A DNA stretch of 64,000 bases from JAVVTQ01 sp036653595 (GCA_036653595.1 JAVVTQ010000005.1:14426-78425); one strand, 5' to 3'; shown: positions 53,210 through 61,782, numbered from the stretch's first letter. Numbers and translations are program-made. The notes: generated from the sequence alone by a model not told the origin.

Positions 53210-53286
53210 GGGCCTTTAGCTCAGTTGGTTAGAGCAACCGGCTCATAACCGGTTGGTCCGGGGTTCGAGTCCCTGAAGGCCCACCA
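53210..53286 (+). tRNA. tRNA with anticodon CAT (elongator Met or Ile2)
   Basis: 77 bases with an encoded CCA. Anticodon stem ACCGG/CCGGT, loop CTCATAA. The first acceptor pair is G-C, so it is not the initiator. The GGGCCTTTAGCTCAGTTGG start resembles both the elongator methionine tRNA and the minor isoleucine tRNA, in which C34 is changed to lysidine. Sequence by eye does not decide. Confidence 0.9.
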
Positions 53287-53295
53287 AGTTCACAT

Positions 53296-53371
53296 AGGGG
53301 CATAGCTCAGTTGGTAGAGCAGCGGTCTCCAAAACCGCGTGCCGAGGGTTCAAATCCTTCTGCCCCTGCCA
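53296..53371 (+). tRNA. tRNA-Trp (anticodon CCA)
   Basis: 76 bases, acceptor AGGGGCA/TGCCCCT, discriminator G, encoded CCA. Anticodon stem GCGGT/ACCGC, loop CTCCAAA. Confidence 0.95.
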
Positions 53372-53378
53372 TCAGTCT

Positions 53379-53455
53379 GGCCCGGTAGTTCAGTTGGTTA
53401 GAACGCTAGCCTGTCACGCTAGAGGTCGTGGGTTCGAGTCCCATCCGGGTCGCCA
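53379..53455 (+). tRNA. tRNA-Asp (anticodon GTC)
   Basis: 77 bases, acceptor GGCCCGG/CCGGGTC with a G-T pair at 2-71, discriminator G as expected for aspartate, encoded CCA. Anticodon stem CTAGC/GCTAG, loop CTGTCAC. Confidence 0.95.
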
Positions 53456-53461
53456 GATTTT

Positions 53462-53537
53462 GCTGTTGTAGCTCAGTTGGCAGAGCACGTCATTGGTAAT
53501 GACGAGGTCGGCAGTTCGAATCTGCTCAACAGCTCCA
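53462..53537 (+). tRNA. tRNA-Thr (anticodon GGT)
   Basis: 76 bases, acceptor GCTGTTG/CAACAGC, encoded CCA. Anticodon stem CGTCA/TGACG, loop TTGGTAA. Last gene of the second group. Confidence 0.95.
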
Positions 53538-53558
53538 ACAGCAAACAGTTTTTAAAAG

Positions 53559-53583
53559 AAATCCGGTTATACCGGGTTTTTTT
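53559..53583 (+). terminator. Intrinsic terminator after the second tRNA group
   Basis: A nine-base-pair stem (53559-53567 with 53571-53579, one T-G pair) with a three-base loop and a run of seven T residues. Confidence 0.82.
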
Positions 53584-53617
53584 ATATTCACCAGTTGCAC
53601 TTATTCACAAAATATTA

Positions 53618-53645
53618 TTGATAATACATTTGAAAAGTGTACAAT
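53618..53645 (+). promoter_or_regulatory. Candidate promoter for the alpha/beta hydrolase
   Basis: TTGATA at 53618-53623, 16 bases, TACAAT at 53640-53645. A TATAAT at 53645-53650 overlaps it but has no -35 at suitable distance. Confidence 0.45.
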
Positions 53646-53678
53646 ATAATATATTAGGACATTTCAACGGAGGGCAGT

Positions 53679-54641
53679 ATGTTTTATATTCTGGGCGCTA
53701 TCTTGCTTATAATCCTTGCGCTTTTTGCGGTATCGTACATGATATTTAAAAAAATGCTTGTGCGCACAAGCGGCGATGCATCCAAGGACAATGACCAAAA
53801 CTCAGAGTCAAAATGGAGAGCTCTCGACGACGAGGCCGCCGCTGCCGAGAAATGGTTGCGCGAGCTTCCGTGTGAACAGGTGAGCATAAAATCATTTGAT
53901 TCTCTGACACTTAAAGGACTGTATATTCCCGCTGCGATGCCTTCTGAAAATACAGTCATAGCAATTCATGGCTACAAGAGCACGGGTGTGCACGCATATG
54001 CTTCATATGTGAGGTTTTACCGAGAGATAATGGGCTACAACATTCTTTTGCCCGACAACAGAGCACACGGTGAAAGCGAGGGAAAATATATCGGGTTTGG
54101 CTGTCTTGACAGACTTGACTGCATCGGTTGGTGCAAATTTATTGTCGAGAGGAACAAGAATATCTGCAATATTCTATTGCACGGTATTTCTATGGGCGCT
54201 GCCACGGTTATGTCCGCAAGCGGTGAAAAAAAGCTGCCCGCTCAGGTCATGGGTATAGTCGCGGATTGCGGCTACACATCTGCATATGAGGAAATTTCCG
54301 CGATAATAAAAACAAAATTGAAGCTGCCCGCTTTTTTGCTTGTCCCGATTATAAGCCTGATTTGCAGACTGTTTGCAGGCTATAGCTTTAAAGATGCGGC
54401 ACCTGTGGAGCAGGTAAAGAGCGCAAAGGTTCCCATTTTGTTCATTCACGGAGACGCTGACAGCGTCGTACCCGTATGGATGGCCTACAAATTGTTTGAA
54501 GCATGCAAATCACAGCGCAAGCTGTATATAGTAAAAGGAGCAAAGCACATTTCCTGTTACAGAGACGACAGGCAGAAGTATGAAAAAAATGTGAGCAGGT
54601 TTGCCGCCAACGTCGGCATGGCACAGACTGAGAATAAATAG
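53679..54641 (+). CDS. Membrane-anchored alpha/beta hydrolase
   Basis: A 320-residue serine hydrolase with an N-terminal membrane helix (residues 4-24). The fold shows VIAIHGYKSTG (oxyanion region), the nucleophile elbow LHGISMGAATVM, the acid in IHGDADSVVP and the catalytic histidine in GAKHISCYRD. Related to the YqkD/BAAT-like Clostridial hydrolases. Substrate unknown; the anchor places the catalytic domain at the membrane surface. It starts after GGAGG and is monocistronic with its own promoter and terminator. Confidence 0.85.
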   Translation: MFYILGAILLIILALFAVSYMIFKKMLVRTSGDASKDNDQNSESKWRALDDEAAAAEKWLRELPCEQVSIKSFDSLTLKGLYIPAAMPSENTVIAIHGYKSTGVHAYASYVRFYREIMGYNILLPDNRAHGESEGKYIGFGCLDRLDCIGWCKFIVERNKNICNILLHGISMGAATVMSASGEKKLPAQVMGIVADCGYTSAYEEISAIIKTKLKLPAFLLVPIISLICRLFAGYSFKDAAPVEQVKSAKVPILFIHGDADSVVPVWMAYKLFEACKSQRKLYIVKGAKHISCYRDDRQKYEKNVSRFAANVGMAQTENK

Positions 54642-54665
54642 CGCTGCAATCAAATCTGAAGACAA

Positions 54666-54698
54666 AAAAGACCTGAGCTATTTTAGCACAGGTCTTTT
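54666..54698. terminator. Bidirectional terminator between convergent genes
   Basis: A 14-base-pair stem with one A-A mismatch (AAAAGACCTG...CAGGTCTTTT) around a TTT loop. It has A residues on one side and T residues on the other, so it can serve both the hydrolase gene and the reverse-strand glnS. Confidence 0.85.
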
Positions 54699-54729
54699 AT
54701 AATGCTTTGAAAAAATGCCTAAAGCGTTA

Positions 54730-56388
54730 TCAGATATTGAGCTTTGCCCACGTATCCTTTAGGTTGACAATGCTGTTGAAGACGTTGTCATTTTTGCAGT
54801 CCTTGATAAAATATCCGTTTCTCACAAATTGAAAGCGAGTGCCCTGTGCTGCGGTTATGAGTGAATTCTCAAGCCTTGCATTCGGGTATGACTTGATGGA
54901 ATCATGGTTGAGATAGTCGCCATAGGATTTGTCTTCGGGGATATCCCCAACATTTTCCAATGTGAAAAGCCTGTCGTATATGCGAATTTCTGCGGGAACA
55001 CAGCTTTTTGCAGAAACCCAGTGGATTGTACCTTTAATCTTTCTGCCGTCAGCCGGATTTTTGCCGCCCGTTTCCGGGTCTACAGAGCAAAAAATTTCCG
55101 TCACGTTTCCGTCTGCGTCCATTTTGAAGCTTTCACACTTAATGATATAAGCTGACATCAGTCTGACCTCCTTGCCGGGAGTCAGGCGAAAGTATTTTGG
55201 TGGCGGCTCAGCCATGAAATCGGCGCGCTCAACATAAAGCTCTTTCGAGAATTCAACCTTTCGTGTCCCCGAGTCGGGGTTTCCGGGATTGTTGGCGACT
55301 TCGAAATACTCGGTTTTATCCGCGGGATAGTTTGTCAAGGTGACCTTTACGGGATCGATGACAGCCATGCGGCGGTCGGCCGTTTCATTCAGCTCATCGC
55401 GGATACAGTGTTCGAGCAGACCGATATCGACGATGCTGTATGCCTTTGAAATGCCGGCGGTTTGCACAAAGCGGAGAATGGACTCAGGTGTATAGCCACG
55501 GCGGCGCAGCCCGCACAGGGTCGGCATGCGCGGATCATCCCAGCCATCGACGACTTTTGTCTCGACAAGTTCACGAAGATAGCGCTTGCTCATAACGGTG
55601 TAGGTTACATTCAGCCGAGCAAACTCGCGCTGCTTTGGCTTGCAATCAAAGCCGATATTGTCCACAACCCATTCGTACAGCGGGCGGTGGTTCTCAAACT
55701 CAATAGAGCAAAGAGAGTGCGTTATTCCCTCAAGTGCGTCCTGTATTGGGTGAGCGTAGTCATATAGGGGATAGATGCACCACTTGTCGCCCTGACGGTG
55801 GTGAGGCGTGTGGAGAATTCGGTAAATGGCGGGGTCACGCATATTCATATTTGGACTAGCCATGTCTATTTTTGCGCGAAGTGTATGTGCTCCGTTTGGA
55901 AATTCTCCGTTTTTCATGCGATTGAACAAATCGAGGTTTTCTTCCACACTCCTGTCGCGGTAGGGGCTGTTTTTGCCCGGTTCCGTTAATGTGCCGCGGT
56001 AATCGCGCATTTCGTCGGCAGACAGGGAGCATACATAAGCCTTTTTGTCCTTTATGAGCTTAATGGCATACTCATAGCAGGCGTCAAAGTAGTCGGAACC
56101 GTAAAAAATACCTCCGGTAGGCTCCGCTTTGAGCCACTTCATATCCTCGAGAATCGACTGGACATATTCGTCATCCTCACGCACAGGATTTGTGTCGTCG
56201 TACCTGAGATTAAACGTTCCCCCGTACTTTTTTGCCGTCATGGAGTTTATCCATATAGCTTTGGCGCTTCCAATATGAAGATAACCATTTGGCTCGGGGG
56301 GAAATCGTGTATGGACTTTCAAAGCCGTATTTGCGGTGATATCCTCATCAATTATATCGTGTATGAAATTTGAACTCGTATCTTCCAT
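54730..56388 (-). CDS. glnS: Glutaminyl-tRNA synthetase
   Basis: A 552-residue class I synthetase that charges tRNA-Gln directly. It matches E. coli GlnRS along its length: RFPPEPNGYLHIGSAKAIW (HIGH motif as HIGS), LRYDDTNPVREDDEY, YRGTLTEPGKNSPYRDRSVE, WCIYPLYDYAHPIQDALEGI, and VMSKRYLRELV (KMSKS motif). The anticodon-binding beta-barrels are present (VKVTLTNYP onwards). It distinguishes from GluRS by the DDTNP and PPEPNGYLHIG wording. The start has GGAG eight bases upstream. Single-gene unit on the reverse strand. Confidence 0.96.
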   Translation of the reverse strand: MEDTSSNFIHDIIDEDITANTALKVHTRFPPEPNGYLHIGSAKAIWINSMTAKKYGGTFNLRYDDTNPVREDDEYVQSILEDMKWLKAEPTGGIFYGSDYFDACYEYAIKLIKDKKAYVCSLSADEMRDYRGTLTEPGKNSPYRDRSVEENLDLFNRMKNGEFPNGAHTLRAKIDMASPNMNMRDPAIYRILHTPHHRQGDKWCIYPLYDYAHPIQDALEGITHSLCSIEFENHRPLYEWVVDNIGFDCKPKQREFARLNVTYTVMSKRYLRELVETKVVDGWDDPRMPTLCGLRRRGYTPESILRFVQTAGISKAYSIVDIGLLEHCIRDELNETADRRMAVIDPVKVTLTNYPADKTEYFEVANNPGNPDSGTRKVEFSKELYVERADFMAEPPPKYFRLTPGKEVRLMSAYIIKCESFKMDADGNVTEIFCSVDPETGGKNPADGRKIKGTIHWVSAKSCVPAEIRIYDRLFTLENVGDIPEDKSYGDYLNHDSIKSYPNARLENSLITAAQGTRFQFVRNGYFIKDCKNDNVFNSIVNLKDTWAKLNI

Positions 56389-56441
56389 AATCTGCTCCTA
56401 AAAGACGTAATAACTAATATTACCACACAAACTTTTCTTCA

Positions 56442-57494
56442 TCAACAAAAACAGCATTCAATTATTCCGCCTGCGACGATGCACTCTTCACAATAGAGCA
56501 CGGCGGACTGTCCGGGCGCCGGCGCGCGCAAGGGCGTCTCAAAGGTCAGTTCAAAGCTGTTATCGGTGCGCGCAGAAACCGTGCATTTTGCAGGTTTTGC
56601 GGCAGAACGTACCTTTACAAAAAGATTTTTCTCGTCGCAGTGCTCATAGAGTTTTGTAAATATGGCGTCCTTGACGAGTATTTTTGATGAGTATTCATTT
56701 GATGAGTACCCGAGCTTGATGTTGCCGTTTTCCTCAATAGAGGACACGTAAACCGGCTTCCCAAAGCTCACATTGAGCCCGCGCCGCTGTCCGACGGTGT
56801 AGTTTTCAACACCCTTATGGGCGCAGACCACAAAACCTTCAGGAGAAATAAAGCTTCCGGGTTTTCCGGACATGCCGCGCGAGTGTATAAAAGAAGGGTA
56901 GTCGTTGTCGGGAATAAAGCATATTTCCTGACTGTCAGGAGCGTTACCGGAGCTTAACCCCTTACTCTGGGCCAAGGCTCTGACCTCCTGCTTCATCAAG
57001 CAGCCCAGAGGCAAAACGAGCCTCGACAAAATGCTCTGGGGCAGGCGATACAGCATATAGCTCTGGTCGCGCTCAAGGCTGAGCGCCTTTTTTACTATGA
57101 ATTCGCCGCATATGTTCTCAACCAGAGCGTAATGGCCTGTTGCAACTTCTCGAATACCAAGTTTGTCAGCCATGTCACAGAGCGCTTTGAACTTTACGAG
57201 AGGGTTGCATATGATGCACGGGTTCGGAGTTTTTCCAAAACAATAAGTCTCACAAAAGGGGAGGATGACGTTTTTTTCAAATTCACCGCGCAAATCAAAA
57301 ATGTGAAGCTCGATTCCAAGCTCTTCGGCACTTTTTTGGGCTGCTGCGACCGCAGGAGCATGCGCATCGCTCATCAAAAAAACGACGCCCTCGACGTCGT
57401 AATTTTGTTTTGCGAGCATGAGACTGCAAACGGAGGAATCAACTCCTCCGCTCAAAGCCACAAGTATTCTGTTTTTATAAGCTGTGACAGGCAT
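56442..57494 (-). CDS. mnmA: tRNA-specific 2-thiouridylase MnmA
   Basis: A 350-residue ATP-dependent thiolase that makes the 2-thio group of U34 in tRNA-Lys, -Glu and -Gln. PP-loop motif VALSGGVDSSVC; catalytic cysteines in NPCIICN and DSQEICFIPD; GQRRGLNV and GQSAVLY in the C-terminal part. The start at 57494 is chosen because GGAGA lies upstream in the reverse sense; the iscU end overlaps by 20 bases. It receives sulfur from the cysteine desulfurase NifS encoded two genes upstream. Confidence 0.94.
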   Translation of the reverse strand: MPVTAYKNRILVALSGGVDSSVCSLMLAKQNYDVEGVVFLMSDAHAPAVAAAQKSAEELGIELHIFDLRGEFEKNVILPFCETYCFGKTPNPCIICNPLVKFKALCDMADKLGIREVATGHYALVENICGEFIVKKALSLERDQSYMLYRLPQSILSRLVLPLGCLMKQEVRALAQSKGLSSGNAPDSQEICFIPDNDYPSFIHSRGMSGKPGSFISPEGFVVCAHKGVENYTVGQRRGLNVSFGKPVYVSSIEENGNIKLGYSSNEYSSKILVKDAIFTKLYEHCDEKNLFVKVRSAAKPAKCTVSARTDNSFELTFETPLRAPAPGQSAVLYCEECIVAGGIIECCFC

Positions 57495-57906
57495 CGCATT
57501 CTCCGATTTCGCCGACAAGCGGCGTTGGGTCTATACCAAGCTTTGTGTAATAATCAGCAAGCGCTGACTTAACTGCTTGCTCGGCAAGCACAGAGCAGTG
57601 GAGCTTTACCGGCGGCAGGCCGTCCAGCGCCTCCACAACTGCCTTGTTGGTGAGCTTCAGTGCTTCGTCGACGGACTTGCCTTTTATAAGCTCGGTGGCC
57701 ATGGAGCTTGTCGCGACGGCGGCACCGCAGCCAAAAGTTTTGAACTTGACATCCGTGATTATTCCGGCATCTATTTTTAGATACATTTTCATGATATCGC
57801 CGCATTTTGCGTTTCCGACTTCGCCGATGCCGTCGGCGTTTTCAATTTCACCGACATTGCGCGGATTTGAAAAATGGTCAAGCACTTTTTCACTGTACAT
57901 TGTCAT
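57475..57906 (-). CDS. iscU: Iron-sulfur scaffold IscU/NifU-like
   Basis: A 143-residue scaffold on which Fe-S clusters are built. The three cluster cysteines are in VGNAKCGD, KFKTFGCGAA and VKLHCSVLAEQ. The N-terminal MYSEKVLDHFSNPRNVG is standard. A start at 57900 is equally plausible to 57906. It overlaps nifS by four bases. No HesB or HscA genes follow, as usual in clostridia with the NifS-NifU minimal system. Confidence 0.93.
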   Translation of the reverse strand: MTMYSEKVLDHFSNPRNVGEIENADGIGEVGNAKCGDIMKMYLKIDAGIITDVKFKTFGCGAAVATSSMATELIKGKSVDEALKLTNKAVVEALDGLPPVKLHCSVLAEQAVKSALADYYTKLGIDPTPLVGEIGECDACHSL

Positions 57907-59084
57907 ATTTCCTCTTTCTTTATTCTCTCCCAGACAGGCGACATTGCGCGCAGTCTGCCAATTATTTCGGGAAGCTTTTCACAAATATATTCCGCATCAT
58001 CCATTGTGTTTTGGGGGCCAAATGTCAGTCTCAGCGAGCCGTGGGCAATTTCGTGAGGAAGGCCGATTGCCAAAAGCACATGGCTTGGGTCAAGAGCGCC
58101 GGAGGTGCACGCAGATCCTGAGGAGGCGGCTATTCCGTTCATATTGAGCAGCAGCAGAAGGGACTCGCCCTCAATTCCTTCAACCGAGACATTGAGGTTT
58201 CCCGCAAGCCGCACATTCTTGTCGCCGTTTAGACGCACCCGCTCGATATTGAGCAGCCTTTCCATAACATAATCGCGAATTTGCCTCTGCTTGGCCACCT
58301 TTTCGTCGAAATGTGCATAAGCGTCTTCTATAGCGGTTCCGAGAGCAACGATGCCCGCCACGTTTTCGGTGCCGGCGCGCTTTCCGCTTTCCTGAGCACC
58401 GCCGTCCATAAAGGTGTCAAGCACGACGCCTCTTCGGACATATAAAACACCCACTCCTTTTGGCGCGTTGAGCTTGTGACCTGAGAGCGAAAGCATGTCG
58501 ATGCTCTGTGCTTTGACGTCGATTCTGACATTTCCGACGGCCTGTACAGCATCCGTGTGGAAGAGCACGCCTTTGTCGCGGCAGATTGCGCCAATCTGAG
58601 AAATAGGCTCAATGGTGCCTATTTCATTGTTTGCATACATTATGCTAACAAGCGCAGTCTTGTCGGTTATAGCGTTTTTGACATCAACGGGGTTGACAAA
58701 GCCGTTCTTGTCGACGGGAAGATATGTTATTTCATATCCGAATTTCTTGAGATGCTCGCAGCTGTGAAGCACGGCGTGATGTTCGATAGCTGAAGTTATG
58801 ATGTGGTTTTTATTTTTGTTTTTAGGTGAAAAAGCAGCGCCCTTTATTGCCCAGTTGTCGGATTCTGTGCCGCACGAGGTGAAAAAAACTTCCTGTGGTT
58901 CGCAGCCGAGAGCTAAAGCGACCTTTTTCCTCGACTCTTCAATTGCGTTTTTGGTGACGGAGGATATATCGTAGACACTGCTGGGATTGCCATAATGCTC
59001 ACTCAAAAAAGAGAGCATGGAATCCAAAACATGCTGTGAAACAGGCGTTGTCGCCGCGTTGTCCGCATAAACAAACTTTTTCAT
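57903..59084 (-). CDS. nifS: Cysteine desulfurase (NifS/IscS family)
   Basis: A 393-residue PLP enzyme that removes sulfur from cysteine. The PLP lysine is in SLSGHKLNAPKGVGVLY, the histidine in ITSAIEHHAVLHS, and the catalytic cysteine in SSGSACTSGALDPSHVL. The YADNAATTPVS opening is the class-V aminotransferase signature. The short cysteine loop groups it with IscS/NifS. It is the first gene of nifS-iscU-mnmA, whose products cooperate in Fe-S assembly and tRNA thiolation. An AAAGGAG site lies 13 bases upstream of the start. Confidence 0.95.
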   Translation of the reverse strand: MKKFVYADNAATTPVSQHVLDSMLSFLSEHYGNPSSVYDISSVTKNAIEESRKKVALALGCEPQEVFFTSCGTESDNWAIKGAAFSPKNKNKNHIITSAIEHHAVLHSCEHLKKFGYEITYLPVDKNGFVNPVDVKNAITDKTALVSIMYANNEIGTIEPISQIGAICRDKGVLFHTDAVQAVGNVRIDVKAQSIDMLSLSGHKLNAPKGVGVLYVRRGVVLDTFMDGGAQESGKRAGTENVAGIVALGTAIEDAYAHFDEKVAKQRQIRDYVMERLLNIERVRLNGDKNVRLAGNLNVSVEGIEGESLLLLLNMNGIAASSGSACTSGALDPSHVLLAIGLPHEIAHGSLRLTFGPQNTMDDAEYICEKLPEIIGRLRAMSPVWERIKKEEI

Positions 59085-59121
59085 ATTATGTTTAAAGCTC
59101 CTTTGCTATTATTTCAGATTC

Positions 59122-59150
59122 ATAATATACCAAATTAGTATCATATTCAA
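59122..59150 (-). promoter_or_regulatory. Promoter for nifS-iscU-mnmA with an operator-like dyad
   Basis: On the reverse strand: TTGAAT (59150-59145), 17 bases, TATTAT (59127-59122). The spacer carries the dyad ATAC-N7-GTAT. The -35 box begins four bases after the rnhA stop codon. An Rrf2-type (IscR-like) regulator is the natural candidate for such a site, but none is encoded here. Confidence 0.6.
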
Positions 59151-59153
59151 CTG

Positions 59154-59594
59154 CTATTTCAGATTTTCATAAGCAGACACGGCCAACCGGTCACAGCGCT
59201 CGTTATAAGCGTGGCCATTGTGACCTCGAACCCAGAGAAACTCGACGTCCTGTTCTGCGACGAGCGCGAGAAGCTGCTCCCACAAATCCACGTTTGGGGG
59301 AGTTTTCTTCTGCGAATTCTTCCATCCCAGCCTGCGCCAATTGACGGCCCAGCCCTTTGATATCGCGTCGACAACATATTTCGAGTCGCTTATAACGGTC
59401 ACGCAGCAGCGCTCCTTTAGAGCCTCAAGACCGCGGATGACAGCCGTCAGCTCCATTCTGTTATTAGTTGTTGCATTCTCCGCACCGGACAGCTCCAGCT
59501 CCTTGCCGCCATAGACGAGAATTGCAGCCCAGCCTCCGGGCCCGGGATTGTTTGAGCATGCGCCGTCGGTATATAACTTGACTTCTTTTTGCAT
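59154..59594 (-). CDS. rnhA: Ribonuclease HI
   Basis: A 146-residue RNase H1. The catalytic DEDD residues are in LYTDGACSNNPGPGGW, NRMELTAVIRGLEAL, VISDSKYVVDAISKGW and HAYNERCDRLA. The basic handle is moderate. The start at 59594 has GGAG eight bases upstream; an ATG four codons earlier has no binding site. It complements RnhB at 41610. The nifS promoter begins just after it. Confidence 0.95.
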   Translation of the reverse strand: MQKEVKLYTDGACSNNPGPGGWAAILVYGGKELELSGAENATTNNRMELTAVIRGLEALKERCCVTVISDSKYVVDAISKGWAVNWRRLGWKNSQKKTPPNVDLWEQLLALVAEQDVEFLWVRGHNGHAYNERCDRLAVSAYENLK

Positions 59595-59606
59595 AATAGT
59601 CTCCAT

Positions 59607-59761
59607 AAGGTATGTTATATATTATAATATAAACGATATTCGAAATAAACACAAAATAATAATTATTTGCATCTCAATTTGACACCGCTTGCAAATATGA
59701 TTTGAAAAGGTTAAAATTAACACTGTAACAAATGTAAGCACATTATATCTGACTTGAAATT
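59607..59761. other. Divergent intergenic region between rnhA and rnj
   Basis: An A+T-rich stretch holding the rnhA upstream region and the approach to the rnj promoter. A TTGACA at 59679-59684 has no good -10 on the forward strand. A TATAAT-like box lies near 59630 on the reverse strand without a clear -35. Confidence 0.3.
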
Positions 59762-59789
59762 TTGACGCGGATTTCGCGTTATTTATAAT
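59762..59789 (+). promoter_or_regulatory. Promoter for the RNase J operon with dyad
   Basis: TTGACG at 59762-59767, 16 bases, TATAAT at 59784-59789. A perfect dyad ACGCG-N5-CGCGT (59765-59779) overlaps the -35 and the upstream part of the spacer. The start codon is about 40 bases past the -10. Confidence 0.6.
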
Positions 59790-59828
59790 CGGACAATTGT
59801 TAAAAATAAATCCAATGGAGGTAAATGT

Positions 59829-61766
59829 TTGCAACAGGATACAAACAAGAACAAAAATCATGACGGCACAAAAAAGCCAAAGGCTTTTGAGAGGATTCTT
59901 CCTCTCGCGGCGCAGAGCGGCGCCGAAAAGGGTGCTGTCAAACAGACAGAAGAAAAGAAGTCAAGACCGCAAAGAAACAAAAATTTTAACAGACCAAAAG
60001 CTGGACTTCAAGATAGAAAGCCACTCAAAAAGGGTGCTGCACAGGTCAAAGAAACCCATCTCTCGGTTAAATCGAGAGATTTGGAAAATAAGTACACGGT
60101 CACGGACCGAAATGCATCTCTGCGCATAACACCGCTCGGAGGCCTGGGTGAGGTGGGCAAGAATATAACTGTTTTTGAGTGCAACGGAGACAGCTTTATC
60201 GTTGACTGCGGCATGGGATTTCCGGACGATGAAATGCTCGGAGTAGACATTGTTATACCTGATTTCACGTATTTGAGCGAGATTAAGGACACTCTGCGCG
60301 GGGTTATCATAACTCACGGACACGAGGACCATATCGGTGCGATTCCTTTCTTTCTTAAAGAAATCAATGTCCCTATATATGGAAAGCCTCTGGCTATCGG
60401 ACTGATAGGCGAGAAGCTTAAGGAGCACGGAATATTTGAAAAGTCAAAGCTGAACTGCATCACGACAGGACAAGTCGTTCAATTCGGATGCATGTCCGTC
60501 GAGGCAATTCGCGTCAACCACTCAATTCCCGACTCTATAGCGCTCGCAATCACAACGCCCGCGGGAGTGATTGTCCACACGGGAGACTTTAAGGTTGACT
60601 TTACACCTGTTTTCGACGAAACAATAGACCTTGCGAGATTCGCCGAAATCGGCTCAAAGGGCGTCCTCGCCCTGATGTCGGATTCCACAAACTCGGAGCG
60701 TCCGGGTCACAGCCCCACGGAGAGCAAGGTCGGTGTCGCACTGGAGAATCTGTTCGCGCGCGGCGAGGGAAAGAGAATACTGATTGCAACATTTTCCTCA
60801 AACATACAGCGCATACAGCAGATAATCGACCTCGCAAAGAGGCATGACCGCAAGATTGCATTCTCCGGAAGAAGCATGGAAAACTACACGAGGATTGCAA
60901 GCGAGCTCGGTTACCTGTCATTTGACGAGGACATGATAGTTGCGATAAACGACATAGGTAAGGTAAAGCCTAGCGATTTGATAATCATAACAACGGGCAG
61001 CCAGGGCGAGCCCATGTCCGCGCTGTCGCGCATGGCGTCGGGAAGCCATAAGCAGGTTACAATCAGCTCGTTGGATTTGATTATAATCTCGGCTACGCCG
61101 ATTCCCGGAAATGAAAAGATGGTAATCAGAGTTATAAACGAGCTGCTGAAGCTCGGAAGCGACGTGATTTATGAGTCAATGTATGAAGTGCATGCCTCAG
61201 GTCACGCCTGTCAAGAAGAGCAGAAGCTCATTATTAACCTGACAAGACCCAAATTCTTCATACCTGTGCACGGTGAGTACAAGCATCTCATTAAACATGC
61301 AAAGACCGCCGAGCAGATGGGGATTCCTCAGGAGCGAATAATCATACCGGAAATCGGAAAGCAAATTGAATTTCACAACGGTGGCGCGCACTTTGCCGGG
61401 GTCGTCAAGGCAGGGAGCATATTGGTGGACGGTTTGGGTGTCGGAGATGTCGGCAGCGTCGTGCTGCGCGACAGAAAGCATCTGTCATCGGACGGCCTCG
61501 TCGTGGTTGTGTGCTCAATTGATTCAGAGACAGGTGAGCTTGTGTCGGGTCCGGATATAATTTCGCGCGGCTTCATTTATATGCGAGACTCGGAGGCGCT
61601 CATCGATGAGGCAAAGGCGCTTGTGAGAACAATAATCGACAACAGTGCCAACAAGACCGGAAATAAGAGTGACAAGAAACTAAAAATCAGAGAAGACCTC
61701 GGCAAGCTCATGTATCAGCGCACAAAGCGCAGCCCGATGATTTTGCCGGTTATAATGGATATCTGA
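59829..61766 (+). CDS. rnj: Ribonuclease J
   Basis: A 645-residue metallo-beta-lactamase RNase with 5'-3' exonuclease and endonuclease activity in mRNA and rRNA processing. The zinc motif HGHEDH is at residues 163-168 (residues 74-79 in B. subtilis RNase J1), so there is an extra basic, low-complexity N-terminal arm of about 90 residues. The beta-CASP part has TFSSNIQRIQQI and TTGSQGEPMSALSRMA, with the HASGHACQEEQ region. The start is TTG at 59829, six bases after GGAGGT. It is followed by gdpP. Confidence 0.95.
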   Translation: MQQDTNKNKNHDGTKKPKAFERILPLAAQSGAEKGAVKQTEEKKSRPQRNKNFNRPKAGLQDRKPLKKGAAQVKETHLSVKSRDLENKYTVTDRNASLRITPLGGLGEVGKNITVFECNGDSFIVDCGMGFPDDEMLGVDIVIPDFTYLSEIKDTLRGVIITHGHEDHIGAIPFFLKEINVPIYGKPLAIGLIGEKLKEHGIFEKSKLNCITTGQVVQFGCMSVEAIRVNHSIPDSIALAITTPAGVIVHTGDFKVDFTPVFDETIDLARFAEIGSKGVLALMSDSTNSERPGHSPTESKVGVALENLFARGEGKRILIATFSSNIQRIQQIIDLAKRHDRKIAFSGRSMENYTRIASELGYLSFDEDMIVAINDIGKVKPSDLIIITTGSQGEPMSALSRMASGSHKQVTISSLDLIIISATPIPGNEKMVIRVINELLKLGSDVIYESMYEVHASGHACQEEQKLIINLTRPKFFIPVHGEYKHLIKHAKTAEQMGIPQERIIIPEIGKQIEFHNGGAHFAGVVKAGSILVDGLGVGDVGSVVLRDRKHLSSDGLVVVVCSIDSETGELVSGPDIISRGFIYMRDSEALIDEAKALVRTIIDNSANKTGNKSDKKLKIREDLGKLMYQRTKRSPMILPVIMDI

Positions 61767-61782
61767 TGTTTACGGAGAAATT

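Noticed and set aside
53477..53749. A 90-codon frame crossing tRNA-Thr and the hydrolase promoter
   Set aside because: It begins inside a tRNA gene, passes through a terminator and overlaps the hydrolase start. It is not a gene.
56389..56441. T-box or other riboswitch before glnS
   Set aside because: Only about 50 bases separate glnS from mnmA, too few for a T-box, and no AGGGTGGNACCGCG-like core is present.
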